Position numbers and translations under genes: made by a program. From Rhodococcus oxybenzonivorans (GTDB taxonomy: Bacteria; Actinomycetota; Actinomycetes; Mycobacteriales; Mycobacteriaceae), in assembly GCF_003130705.1 (NCBI RefSeq), contig NZ_CP021354.1, positions 124,001 through 188,000 on the forward strand: 64,000 nt of DNA, in the 5' to 3' direction. The notes under the pieces were generated by a model that was given only the letters and a program-made list of their open reading frames with translations, ran no database searches and was not told where the DNA came from. Shown here piece by piece: positions 18,010-25,611 of the stretch. How positions within the stretch are numbered: the stretch's first letter is position 1; each line of letters begins with the position of its first letter.

Positions 18010-18045
18010 GTTGGCGTTGGCGTTGGCGTTGGCGTTGGCGTGGGC
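18010..18045 (+). repeat. Tandem hexanucleotide repeat (GTTGGC)5
   Basis: Five perfect GTTGGC units at 18010-18039 and a sixth imperfect unit (GTGGGC) lie just after the ligase stop codon and about 70 bp before the AraC gene start. Such a repeat can change copy number by slippage; here it would alter spacing in the leader of the regulator gene rather than a reading frame. Confidence 0.9.
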
Positions 18046-18112
18046 GCCAGCGCGCGCTAGCGTCGACTCTGGCACGAGTCGCAGTTTCTGCATACCGGTG
18101 TGAGAAGGTGTG

Positions 18113-19066
18113 GTGGCCTTGTATTCCGTCGATACGTTGCGCAGCAACGAGCACGACCAGCGCGAGCGCGGTGATTGGTGGCGCGATCAGGTCTCGTCGA
18201 TCCACTGTCCGATGGCCTTCTCCCTCGCGGACAACTACCAGGGAACCCTTCAGCATCAACATTCGGACACGTACCAGCTAATTCGCTGGTGGGGCGAAGC
18301 GGAGGTCCTTTCCCGCACGGCAGCCGACATCCGTCGACATCCACACGGCGCCTACGAACTGCTCATACCGGTCCAGGGTGAAGTAATCCTCGAGCAGAAT
18401 CGTCGTGAAGCCACGATCACACCGGCGGTCATGGCCCTCACGTCGCTGGACACCGCGACCGTTCTGCGCCACGGTGATGGCTTTTCCTCTGTCGCGTTCG
18501 TGATTCCACGTGACCGGATCGAGGCGCGGGTGCCGACATTGCCTCACACCGGCACCGTGCTCGATGCAACATCGGGACTGGGACGCATCGTTGTCGACGT
18601 GGTCCGTAGTCTGCGCAGGGAGCGGGACCAGCTCACCGGTGGTCAATTCGACGCGATCGCCGACCGAATCGTCGATCTCGTGGCACTCGCCTACAACGCA
18701 GACACGGCCGGCCCGTCCGTCGACGTTCAGGAAGGGTTGGTCACCGCCATCCGGCGCTTTGTTCGAGAGAATGCGCGCGACCCGAACCTCACAGGCGCCG
18801 TGGTCGCGACGCGTCTCGGCTGGTCGCTCCGGCACGTTCAGGCCCAATTGCAGCGGATCGGGACAACACCGTCGGACCTCATCCGAGAGGAGCGTCTGGC
18901 GTTGGCCCGGTTGCGTCTTCAGGACCGTGGCTGGAGCCACCAGAGCGTGACTCAGGTGGCATACTCCTCAGGATTCGGCGACCTCAGCACTTTCAGTAAT
19001 GCGTACCGGCGGGCCTTCGGTGAGCGCCCGTCCGACACACGTTCTGCCGGATCCGAACACGACTGA
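18113..19066 (+). CDS. AraC-family transcriptional activator (AraC-binding-like domain)
   Basis: About 317 residues. The N-terminal half is an AraC-binding-like sensor (LIRWWGEAEVLSRTAADIRR, YELLIPVQGEVILEQNRREA); the C-terminal part has two HTH motifs: GAVVATRLGWSLRHVQAQLQ and SVTQVAYSSGFGDLSTFSNA with YRRAFGERPS. The arrangement is that of NphR-type activators of aromatic catabolism. GTG 18110 and GTG 18113 are both possible; AGAAGG at 18103-18108 fits the second better. Same strand as the ligase and downstream of it, so the probable regulator of the 14.2-18 kb cluster. Confidence 0.87.
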   Translation: MALYSVDTLRSNEHDQRERGDWWRDQVSSIHCPMAFSLADNYQGTLQHQHSDTYQLIRWWGEAEVLSRTAADIRRHPHGAYELLIPVQGEVILEQNRREATITPAVMALTSLDTATVLRHGDGFSSVAFVIPRDRIEARVPTLPHTGTVLDATSGLGRIVVDVVRSLRRERDQLTGGQFDAIADRIVDLVALAYNADTAGPSVDVQEGLVTAIRRFVRENARDPNLTGAVVATRLGWSLRHVQAQLQRIGTTPSDLIREERLALARLRLQDRGWSHQSVTQVAYSSGFGDLSTFSNAYRRAFGERPSDTRSAGSEHD

Positions 19067-19069
19067 TTC

Positions 19070-19125
19070 AGCAGACCCGTGGGTCGGCTCGAGCGTGAGG
19101 ACCGGGCCCGCCCGCCGGGTCTGCT
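19070..19125 (+). terminator. Stem-loop after the AraC gene
   Basis: AGCAGACCCG (19070-19079) pairs perfectly with CGGGTCTGCT (19116-19125); GC-rich sequence in the loop allows an inner stem. It begins three bases after the AraC stop codon. No T-run follows, so termination is plausible but not proven. Confidence 0.5.
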
Positions 19126-19205
19126 CATGGTTTGCTGCGCGCGGTGCAAGGGGAGTGCGTTGCCCCCCCAAGATATGACGTCAATGCGTTCCTAGCGTAG
19201 ATAGT

Positions 19206-19358
19206 ATGAATAGTGCAACGACCTACGAAGTGCGACCGGAATTCGACTCCCTCTTCTCTGTCGCCGGAACGACCGCCGTCGTAACCGGTGGCTCACGAGG
19301 GATCGGCGCCATGATCGCCCGCGGCCTGGCACTGGGCGGTGCCCACGTTGTCGAAGCG
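19206..19358 (+). pseudogene. SDR-family dehydrogenase, N-terminal fragment
   Basis: From ATG 19206 the frame encodes an SDR N-terminus with an intact cofactor motif (TTAVVTGGSRGIGAMIARGL), then stops resembling the family after GGAHVV at about 19358, where IS6-transposase sequence on the opposite strand begins. The catalytic YxxxK region is gone. The frame stays open to 19454 by chance. Confidence 0.85.
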
Positions 19359-19570
19359 TTTCATCGCCCGCTCCCACTGTCAGGTCGGCTGATGGGAATT
19401 CTCTGCCCGGTTGTTCAAGTACTTGGATCGGCGATGCTCGACCGAGGCCAGTAACTCGCGGTGGGCGGTGCTGTAGCTGGTCAGCTTGTCGGTAACGATC
19501 ACACGAGGCACATGTTGCATGTCCTTGATCTGGCCACGAATGCCCACATCGATCCAGACTGGCCGTAAAT
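19355..19570 (-). pseudogene. IS6-family transposase fragment
   Basis: The minus strand encodes RPVWIDVGIRGQIKDMQHVP, VIVTDKLTSYSTAHRELLAS, VEHRRSKYLNNRAENSHQPT, the C-terminal catalytic part of an IS6-type transposase (conserved D of VTDK and E of NRAENSHQP). A stop codon follows QPT, where functional members continue RRRER, and both ends are missing. It replaced the 3' part of the SDR gene at 19206. Confidence 0.85.
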
Positions 19571-19726
19571 CCCGTCCTCCTGTTACCCAGTGCCTGGTGT
19601 GATGGTGTCGTTCTGGACCCCCAGACACCCGTGCTGGCAGGTATGGGCGTACTCGGTACCTCGGCCGGCGAAACCCCCGGCGGGGATCCCTGCAACCCTC
19701 CCGCTACCGATGCGCTAGAAATAGGC

Positions 19727-20368
19727 GTGAATTCCGAGCAGGTAGTCGGTGGCGGTGAGCCGCAGCGGGTGGGCAGTTTCCGGTTCCTTCTCGCCGGCCA
19801 GCGGTGGGAGTGGTCCGACACCGTCGCCCGCATGCACGGATACCAACCCGGTGAGGTCGAGCCGACCACCGAATTGTTGCTCTCCCACAAACATCCCGAG
19901 GACCACCCGCAGGTCGCCCGGGTTCTCGATCGGATGGTCACCGAAGCGGAACCGTTCAGCAGTAAACACCGCATTGTCGATACCTCCGGCAAGATCCGCC
20001 AGGTCGTCGTCGTCGGTACCCGTCTGCACGACGACACCGGCCAGGTGATCGGCACGACCGGGTTCTACATCGACATCACCGATTCCCACACCAGCGATGT
20101 GAAGGACTCGGTCGATGAAGTGGTCGCCGAACTCGCGCAGTCACGAGCGGTGATCGAGCAGGCCAAGGGTGCGCTGATGCTGGTCTACGGCATTTCCGCA
20201 GACCGAGCGTTCGACATTCTCGCCTGGCGATCCCAGGACACCAACACCCGGCTGCGCACGATCGCCGAATCGTTCGTCGCCGGCCTTGCCGACCTCGACC
20301 CTGACGAGGCCGGGATCCGCCACCGCGTCGATCACCTGCTGCTGACCGTGCACAGCCGCGGCCGCTGA
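19727..20368 (+). CDS. PAS-ANTAR signalling protein (RNA-binding antiterminator type)
   Basis: A 213-residue protein from GTG 19727; the frame is open further upstream. A PAS-fold sensor (residues about 15-110: FRFLLAGQRWEWSDTVARMH, HRIVDTSGKIRQVVVVGTR, GTTGFYIDITD) is followed by a C-terminal ANTAR domain (about 125-200: LAQSRAVIEQAKGALMLVYG, AFDILAWRSQDTNTRLRTIA). ANTAR domains bind paired hexaloop RNA hairpins and prevent transcription termination, here presumably in response to a PAS ligand. It is not linked to an obvious target operon and is flanked by gene fragments. Confidence 0.87.
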   Translation: MNSEQVVGGGEPQRVGSFRFLLAGQRWEWSDTVARMHGYQPGEVEPTTELLLSHKHPEDHPQVARVLDRMVTEAEPFSSKHRIVDTSGKIRQVVVVGTRLHDDTGQVIGTTGFYIDITDSHTSDVKDSVDEVVAELAQSRAVIEQAKGALMLVYGISADRAFDILAWRSQDTNTRLRTIAESFVAGLADLDPDEAGIRHRVDHLLLTVHSRGR

Positions 20369-20667
20369 CCGCTGCCCGGCGACCGCGGCGGTGACAACAC
20401 CGGTGGGGTGTGGGTGGTGGGCGGTGCGGGCCGAGGCTCATGGTGGGCTCTGCACGCGCGGACTTCCGCTGAACGCGGTGGGGAGGAGAGAGACAGCGAT
20501 GCTGCAGCTGCCCCCGGAATGATCATCCGTTTACGAAAAGCCGGGGCGCAGAGGCAGTAGTTTCGGCAGGCGCCGTATGCGCGAACGTGCCGGTCAGCGT
20601 TCGACATACGGTTCTCGCGCGAGCGTTCGCAACCCCTGCTCACGAGGGATTCAGTTGGCTTGCGCGA

Positions 20668-20691
20668 TGCCCCGGCCATGAGGCCGGGGCA
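20668..20691 (-). terminator. Perfect 10-bp GC hairpin
   Basis: TGCCCCGGCC-ATGA-GGCCGGGGCA forms an uninterrupted 10-bp stem with a 4-nt loop, 19 bp beyond the stop of the minus-strand gene ending at 20710. Position fits a terminator for that gene. The rest of 20369-20709 shows no supported gene. Confidence 0.65.
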
Positions 20692-20709
20692 CCCGTCACA
20701 GTCACAATT

Positions 20710-20985
20710 TCAGGGGCGGCGTGTCGGGTCGGTCCCGACGTTGGTGCGCACGGTCGGGTCGTTTCGACGCTTGAGTCCGGCGAGACCCAGCAGGCCCGCG
20801 AGGCCCAGGAGCCCCCACAGCCCGGTCTTGTCGCTGCCTTCGTCGCTGTCACTGTGCTCGTCCTGCGCTTGCTGCGCCACGACAGAGGTGCTGGGTGCGG
20901 CTTCGGGAGCGGTGGCATGGGCTACGCCGACGCCACCGAACGTGATCGCGGTAGCGGTAAAGGTGGCGACAATGGTCTTGCGCAT
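20710..20985 (-). CDS. Secreted WGxxGxxG-type small membrane-anchor protein
   Basis: A 91-residue protein with ribosome-binding site CAGGAG. Residues 1-27 are a signal peptide (MRKTIVATFTATAITFGGVG, cleavage near AHA-TAP). An acidic low-complexity segment (QQAQDEHSDSDEGSDKT) follows, then the motif WGLLGLAGLLGLAGLKRR, a short glycine/leucine helix closed by basic residues. This pattern resembles WGxxGxxG-type C-terminal sorting or anchoring tails; in known tripartite systems the tail is recognised by a dedicated protease, which I do not see here. The last 18 residues after KRR are unusual for such tails. The longer upstream open frame lacks coding features. Confidence 0.7.
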   Translation of the reverse strand: MRKTIVATFTATAITFGGVGVAHATAPEAAPSTSVVAQQAQDEHSDSDEGSDKTGLWGLLGLAGLLGLAGLKRRNDPTVRTNVGTDPTRRP

Positions 20986-21587
20986 CGTGTCTCCTGGTAG
21001 TTCGGATGTAGCGAGAGCCTCGGTCCGGCTTCGCGGACCATCGCTGGAGTTCCCTGTACCCGAAGCAGGTTCCGCGAAAACACCACCCGTGCGTGCACAT
21101 CGATGCGTACGGCTACCCGGTGACGATCCGATCGGCAGTTCGCTCGATCGACGCGGCACACAGTGGCGATGTGCTGACTGTTCTGTTGCACTGACACCCC
21201 GCCCCTTTCGGACGCGCTCGCACGAATCGGCGGCCCAAGCTCCCGCCAGGTGTCGCCGGCTTCTCACGTGGTGGACCTTGGAGTCTCGGTTCGCACTTGG
21301 GATCGCGCCCATGAATGATCCCACCGACTTCAGCGTGGATCGGTCCCTCACCGGCGGTGTCGGACGCTGTCCGCTGGGATACCACGTTCTTTAGACGTGC
21401 CCGATATTCCGGAGTACCGGTCGTGTCCAGGCCAGGTCGGTTCAGCAAAGAGCCGGCCTGGCCGCCCCGCCGCATCGTGTCAGGCGTCCATCAACGGTCG
21501 GTGGGTGTTTCAGCCGGGCGCGGGGGACGCCAACCGCGCGCAGACCGACGACCTCGTCCAAAAGGTCATGGGTAGGGGCGAATACCA
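20986..21587. other. 600-bp gap without a recognisable gene
   Basis: Several open frames on both strands cross this stretch, but none has a supported start or family resemblance. The first part must include the promoter of the WGxxGxxG gene. A plus-strand frame at 21397-21651 has no motif I recognise. Confidence 0.4.
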
Positions 21588-21881
21588 CTACCGAGCCCGA
21601 GGACAGAACTTGGTGTCGTCACGCATTGACCCCAGTGAGTTGTCCACATAATCGAGGCGGACGGCGACACCGAGGACTGCTTTGTATCCGAGTGGATTGA
21701 GCAGTGAGTTGTTGCTCGGGGATGCGGCCTCGACGATGTTGCCGAGGACGAATTGCAGGCGTTCGCGGTCCCGCCAGTCCAAGTTGGCGTCGGTCAGCAG
21801 CAGGTCCAGCGGTGCGGCTAATTCCTCGGCCTCGGTGTCGACAATTGTCGAGTCGGTCATATCGGATTCTTCATCGAGCAC
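21588..21881 (-). pseudogene. PHA-synthase-like fragment
   Basis: Within a 97-residue frame, residues about 21-70 (LTDANLDWRDRERLQFVLGN, then EAASPSNNSLLNPLGYKAVL) resemble the N-terminal part of poly(3-hydroxyalkanoate) synthases just before the catalytic domain. The sequence leaves the family at about 21670 and no lipase-like box or catalytic cysteine follows. The remainder of the frame is unrelated, so this is a rearranged fragment. Confidence 0.6.
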
Positions 21882-21943
21882 ACCACCCGGGTCGGTGGCC
21901 GCAAACGAGGTTCGGATCGTCCCGTAGTCCAGAACGCCCCGGT

Positions 21944-22057
21944 GCGGCGGAAGGGAAAGCCGGGAAGATCCGCGCCTGGGCGGCCGAACAGAACTATGAC
22001 ATTTCTTCGCGCGGAGGCGTTCCCACCGAGGTCGAGCGGGCGTTCCGGGAAGCCTAA
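21944..22057 (+). pseudogene. Orphan Lsr2 C-terminal DNA-binding domain
   Basis: The last 37 codons of an otherwise meaningless frame read KAGKIRAWAAEQNYDISSRG followed by GVPTEVERAFREA and a stop. This is the Lsr2 C-terminal domain (IREWAxxNGYxVSxRGRIPxxVxxAY pattern). The central RGR hook has become RGG, which would weaken minor-groove binding. No start codon or ribosome-binding site is linked to it. The complementary N-terminal half, ending at the same boundary, is at 13720-14031. Confidence 0.8.
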
Positions 22058-22112
22058 TGACATCCAGTAGTGCGCATCTAGTGTGGATTAGCTGTGACGC
22101 AGGGGTTTGACG

Positions 22113-22250
22113 GTGAGTAAAACCGACACAGGAAATACGAAATCCCGTGATTGGCTGCTGTCCAGGGTGCTGGATTTGCGCGTGGGCCTGGTCCTAGGTG
22201 CTCTCATTCTTCTGCTGGCGGTCATCGGGGCGTCGAACGGTCCAGGGCGG
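22113..22250 (+). pseudogene. ABC sugar-transporter permease, N-terminal fragment
   Basis: From GTG 22113 the frame encodes a short basic N-terminus and one strong membrane segment (RVGLVLGALILLLAVIGAS) as in RbsC-type permeases, then becomes arginine/glycine-rich and loses resemblance near 22250, where acyl-CoA dehydrogenase sequence begins in another frame. The assignment rests on one helix and is weak. Confidence 0.35.
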
Positions 22251-22284
22251 TTACTGCGATCGTGGCGGTCGCTTCTCGGTGTCG

Positions 22285-23199
22285 GGATCAGGGAACGATG
22301 CTGGCGCGAATGTCGCGCTAGCCGGCGCACCGGTGGCCGCCCACTGGGTCGGAGACCGCCAGATCGCCCCGTCCCTGCTCAAGTACGGCACCGAAGGGCA
22401 ACGCCACGCTTTCCTGCCGGGCATCGTGCGCGGCGAGCGGTTCTTCGCGATCGGCATGAGCGAGCCCGACTCGGGCTCGGACCTGGCAAGTGCGCGTACA
22501 CGCGCCGTTCGCGTCGAGGACGGCTGGCGGATCACCGGGACCAAAGTGTGGACCTCGGGTGCACACCGCTCCCACGCGCTCATGCTGCTCGCCCGAACCT
22601 CCCCGGTGGACCCGGAGCACCGGCACGCCGGTCTCAGCCAGTTCATCGTCGATCTGGACAGTCCCGGTCTGACCATCAGCCCGATTCACTGGATGAACGG
22701 TGAGCACCACTTCAACGAGGTCTCCCTCGACGAGGTCTTCGTTCCCGACGACCGTGTCTTCGGGGAGATCGGCAACGGCTGGAAACAGGTGACCTCCGAG
22801 CTCGGATTCGAGCGCAGCGGTCCCGAGCGGACACTGTCCACCTTCCCGGTGCTCGCCGGACTCGCCGACCGGATGGGGCGGGGGGAACTGCCTGCCGACC
22901 CCGCCCTGGGCCGGCTGGTCGCGCGCATCACCGGTGCCCGGCAGATGTCGGCCGCCGTCGCCGGACAGCTGCAGCGCCATCTTCCCGCCGACGTAGCGGC
23001 CGCCGTCGTGAAGGTACTGGGCACCACCACCGAAGGCGACATTGCGGACCTCGCGGACCTGCACTGTGACGACACCACGGACCCGGGGTTTCGCGACCTG
23101 GTCCAGACCGCGGTCGACCATCGGCCCGGGTTCACCATCCGGGGCGGAACCAACGAGATACTTCGCGGCGTGATCGCCCGAGAATTGGGGTTGCGATGA
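22285..23199 (+). pseudogene. Acyl-CoA dehydrogenase, 5'-truncated (FAD-binding subunit)
   Basis: The frame carries the middle and C-terminal domains of an acyl-CoA dehydrogenase: AAHWVGDRQIAPSLLKYGTE, FFAIGMSEPDSGSDLASART, the GGTNEILRGVIARELG C-terminal signature. The N-terminal helical domain is missing, replaced by unrelated sequence upstream of about 22285; the frame remains open from 22198, so a hybrid protein could be translated. The C-terminal domain is also shorter than in single-chain enzymes. It overlaps the next gene in ATGA, the layout of heteromeric acyl-CoA dehydrogenases such as the steroid side-chain ChsE pairs. Truncation probably inactivates it. Confidence 0.75.
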
Positions 23200-24110
23200 C
23201 CATCACGACCGGCCAGGTCGACCAAGACCTGGTCACCTTGATGAACGACGTGTTCGGCGACTACGCCGAACACCACCCGACATCGACGGACACCACCCTC
23301 GACCGGGAATTCTGGCGCCGTCTCGACGATCTCGGGCTCATACGACTCACCGGCCCCGAGGAGAGCGGTGGCAGCGGCGCCGACTGGCACACCGCCGCCG
23401 AACTGCTCTCCGCCGCTGTCCGGCACACCGTCCGCGTCCCTCTGGCCGAGCACGACCTGCTGGCCTGCGTCGTGACCGTGTTCGAGTCCGGCGGAAAATG
23501 GTTGGTCGCGGACGTTCCCGTCGGAGACCTCGACGTCACGCCGGGCGCGAACTCCGTGGGCGAACCCCGGGACGACATCGCCGTGGACGTCAGCACCCTC
23601 GCGGCGACGGAGGCCCCCGACGGACTGATCGACCGGCTGCGCCTGAAATCGGCGCTGGTGCGGGCGATCCAGGTCTGTGCCGCCTTGGATCAGACCCTCG
23701 AGCTGACCGTGCACCACGCCGGCGTCCGAACCCAGTTCGGGCGGTCGCTGTCCCGATTCCAGGCCGTGCAACACCTCATCGCGGACATGGCCGCCGAGGC
23801 CGCGCTCGCCCGCACGTCCACCGAAGCCGCGCTCACCGCCGCGGTCGCCACCGACTGGGCCGGTGCGAACGTTCCCTTCCTTGTCGCGACCGCACGCTCC
23901 TGCACCGGTCACGGCGCCTCGGTCGTCGTCCGCAACGCCCACCAGGTGCACGGCGCGATCGGCACCACCCGCGAGCACCAACTGCACCACTTCACCCGCC
24001 CCGCCCTCACATGGCGGGCAGAGTTCGGCTCCGTCCAACACTGGGACGACCAAGTCGCGCAGGCCGCGCTCAACGCCCGAGATGATCTGTGGGGACTGAT
24101 CACTCGTTGA
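23196..24110 (+). CDS. Acyl-CoA dehydrogenase-like second subunit
   Basis: A 304-residue acyl-CoA dehydrogenase-fold protein whose N-terminal half is degenerate and whose C-terminal domain keeps GVRTQFGRSLSRFQAVQHLI, ATARSCTGHGASVVVRNAHQ and VHGAIGTTREHQLHHFTRP. Such short partner subunits form alpha2beta2 dehydrogenases with the upstream gene, acting on CoA esters of bulky (for example steroid side-chain) acids. Its ATG overlaps the previous stop. Because the partner at 22285 has lost its N-terminal domain, the pair may be non-functional even though this gene is intact. Confidence 0.78.
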   Translation: MTITTGQVDQDLVTLMNDVFGDYAEHHPTSTDTTLDREFWRRLDDLGLIRLTGPEESGGSGADWHTAAELLSAAVRHTVRVPLAEHDLLACVVTVFESGGKWLVADVPVGDLDVTPGANSVGEPRDDIAVDVSTLAATEAPDGLIDRLRLKSALVRAIQVCAALDQTLELTVHHAGVRTQFGRSLSRFQAVQHLIADMAAEAALARTSTEAALTAAVATDWAGANVPFLVATARSCTGHGASVVVRNAHQVHGAIGTTREHQLHHFTRPALTWRAEFGSVQHWDDQVAQAALNARDDLWGLITR

Positions 24111-24160
24111 CCCGGCTGCCCCCTGGGCACGTCGAACCACGGGCTGCGGCCGAACAACGA

Positions 24161-24203
24161 AACCGCCGTCACAACGGACGACATGTCCGTTGCGACGGCG
24201 GTT
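24161..24203 (+). terminator. Long hairpin after the acyl-CoA dehydrogenase pair
   Basis: AACCGCCGTCACAACGGAC (24161-24179) pairs with GTCCGTTGCGACGGCGGTT (24185-24203): a 19-bp stem with one mismatch and a 5-nt loop, 51 bp after the stop at 24110. A strong factor-independent-like terminator without a clear T-run. Confidence 0.75.
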
Positions 24204-24299
24204 CAGCTGGACGTCAAGGGAACAGCCGCAAGTCAAACGTTCCAGCAGGACTGACTCAGTGCGGGACCTTGCGCCACGCGCTTTCGCTGATCACCCTCT

Positions 24300-24590
24300 T
24301 GTTGCAGGACCATCACACCTTGCGCGAAAGCACGCGAGCTGTAACAGATCGCCGAGGATTCCCGAGGAGGCCAGTCGGGAGTGGTCGTCGACCGCATGAT
24401 GCAGGAAGGCGTAGCCGCGGCCTTGCTTCTTGTTGCGAACTTGCGATGTCCCTCACCGTCGGGAATGCGGCTGAGCGTTTTGATGTCGACGTGGACAAGG
24501 TCACCTGGCCTGGGCATACGGTAGCGCCGTAGGACCGCCTCGAGGGTGGATCTGGCGAGGACGTTGACGACGCCAGCAGCGCTGACCGGA
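24300..24590 (-). pseudogene. IS481-family transposase, internal fragment
   Basis: The minus strand reads RRYRMPRPGDLVHVDIKTLS, RIPDGEGHRKF, then in a shifted frame GRGYAFLHHAVDDHSRLASS, the core of IS481 transposases around the first two catalytic aspartates. N- and C-terminal parts are missing and the frame is broken. A second IS481 remnant, lacking exactly the middle part, is at 40950-41259. Confidence 0.8.
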
Positions 24591-24889
24591 TGATGGTTGG
24601 ACAGGACGCCGCCGTTGACGTGGAGGCCGAGCCCGACCGTTGGCTCCGGTTCGACCGGACAGGCTCGCGGGATGGCTGGCGTGACATGGCGGCCTTCGCC
24701 GAGCGGCAGCACGATGCGGCGCTGCGGGAGCGGCTGGAGCGGGCGATCGAGGGCAAGGGCGCGTTCGGCAGGTTCCGCGACCTCGTCCACCAGGCGAGCC
24801 TCGCCGACCAGTGGTACGCCTTCGCCACCGACCGCCAACTGGGTCGTGCCCGCGAGTTCCTCGCCGACAAGGGCATCCGCGTGGGCTGA
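24590..24889 (+). pseudogene. UPF0158-like protein, C-terminal fragment
   Basis: A 99-residue frame reading VEAEPDRWLRFDRTGSRDGW, MAAFAERQHDAALRERLERA, EGKGAFGRFRDLVHQASLAD and QWYAFATDRQLGRAREFLAD. This matches the C-terminal part of the UPF0158 family (function unknown); intact members are longer and begin upstream. The first residues overlap IS481 debris, which presumably truncated it. Confidence 0.6.
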
Positions 24890-24948
24890 CGGGCACCCCA
24901 CGCGGTGCCACCAGTGGTGTGACCCGTTACATCGGTCTGTAATTCTCT

Positions 24949-25450
24949 TCAGATCACTTGGCGGATGGGATTGACCGGGGCTCCGACCGCCCCGGTCACG
25001 GGCAGCGGTGCGGCGGTGAGGAAAGAAGTCGTAGACGCCGTCGGCGGCGCAGTCCGTTGTGAGGCCGTCAAGGTCCCACATTTCCCCGATGAATAGACCC
25101 ATGTGTGGGATAGCCACCTGATGATGGGGCTGGAAAGCGACTCGAATTCGTCGGGGCGTACCTCGAGACCTCACGTATCGGGGTGATGCGGGCGATCTCG
25201 GTGCCGGGTAGCCAGTCTGCGGTGGTGAAGGACAGTTCGGGTGCGGGCCCGCCGGCGTAGTCGCCCCAGCAGTCTCGCCGTGCCCGGGTGTAGTGGTCGG
25301 TCCGGACCAGAAGCAGGGTCACCACGACCGACCGGGAAGAGTCGCGCTGCGCGGAGATTGTGGCCTCGAGGTGTTCGGCTGGCACTGTGCTGAGGGTGCC
25401 GCGCACCCACCGGAAATCCGCGAGAAGCCGGTCTCGAGGCGTCCAACACG
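24949..25450 (-). pseudogene. Cyclase-family (kynurenine-formamidase-like) gene, broken
   Basis: Pieces in different minus-strand frames give VVTLLLVRTDHYTRARRDCW, GDYAGGPAPELSFTTADWL, then QVAIPHMGLFIGEMWDLDGL, TTDCAADGVYDFF and finally LTAAPLPVTGAVGAPVNPIR, the order of a PF04199-type cyclase C-terminal half. One extra T in the run after DFF and at least one other indel break it, and the metal-binding HxGTHxDxPxH region is absent. It ends 162 bp before the IclR gene on the other strand. Confidence 0.65.
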
Positions 25451-25611
25451 AGAGAAGTAGCGCCCGACTCCGCTCGCGGGCCCCTGGGTGATCACACCCC
25501 CGGGTCGTTGCCGGTCTCCTTCCCCGCACCGCGGACAGCTGTTAGTATTTTAAGAATTCATTTCAGTTTTAGTCTGGTGCACGCTTGTGACCAGGATATT
25601 TGGAGGCGTCG

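Noticed and set aside
18010-18045. Possible CRISPR-like repeat
   Set aside because: Units are 6 bp and contiguous with no spacers; it is a simple tandem repeat.
22686-24236. 516-residue minus-strand open frame
   Set aside because: Opposite to the acyl-CoA dehydrogenase genes in a GC-rich region; composition and lack of any motif mark it as a shadow frame.
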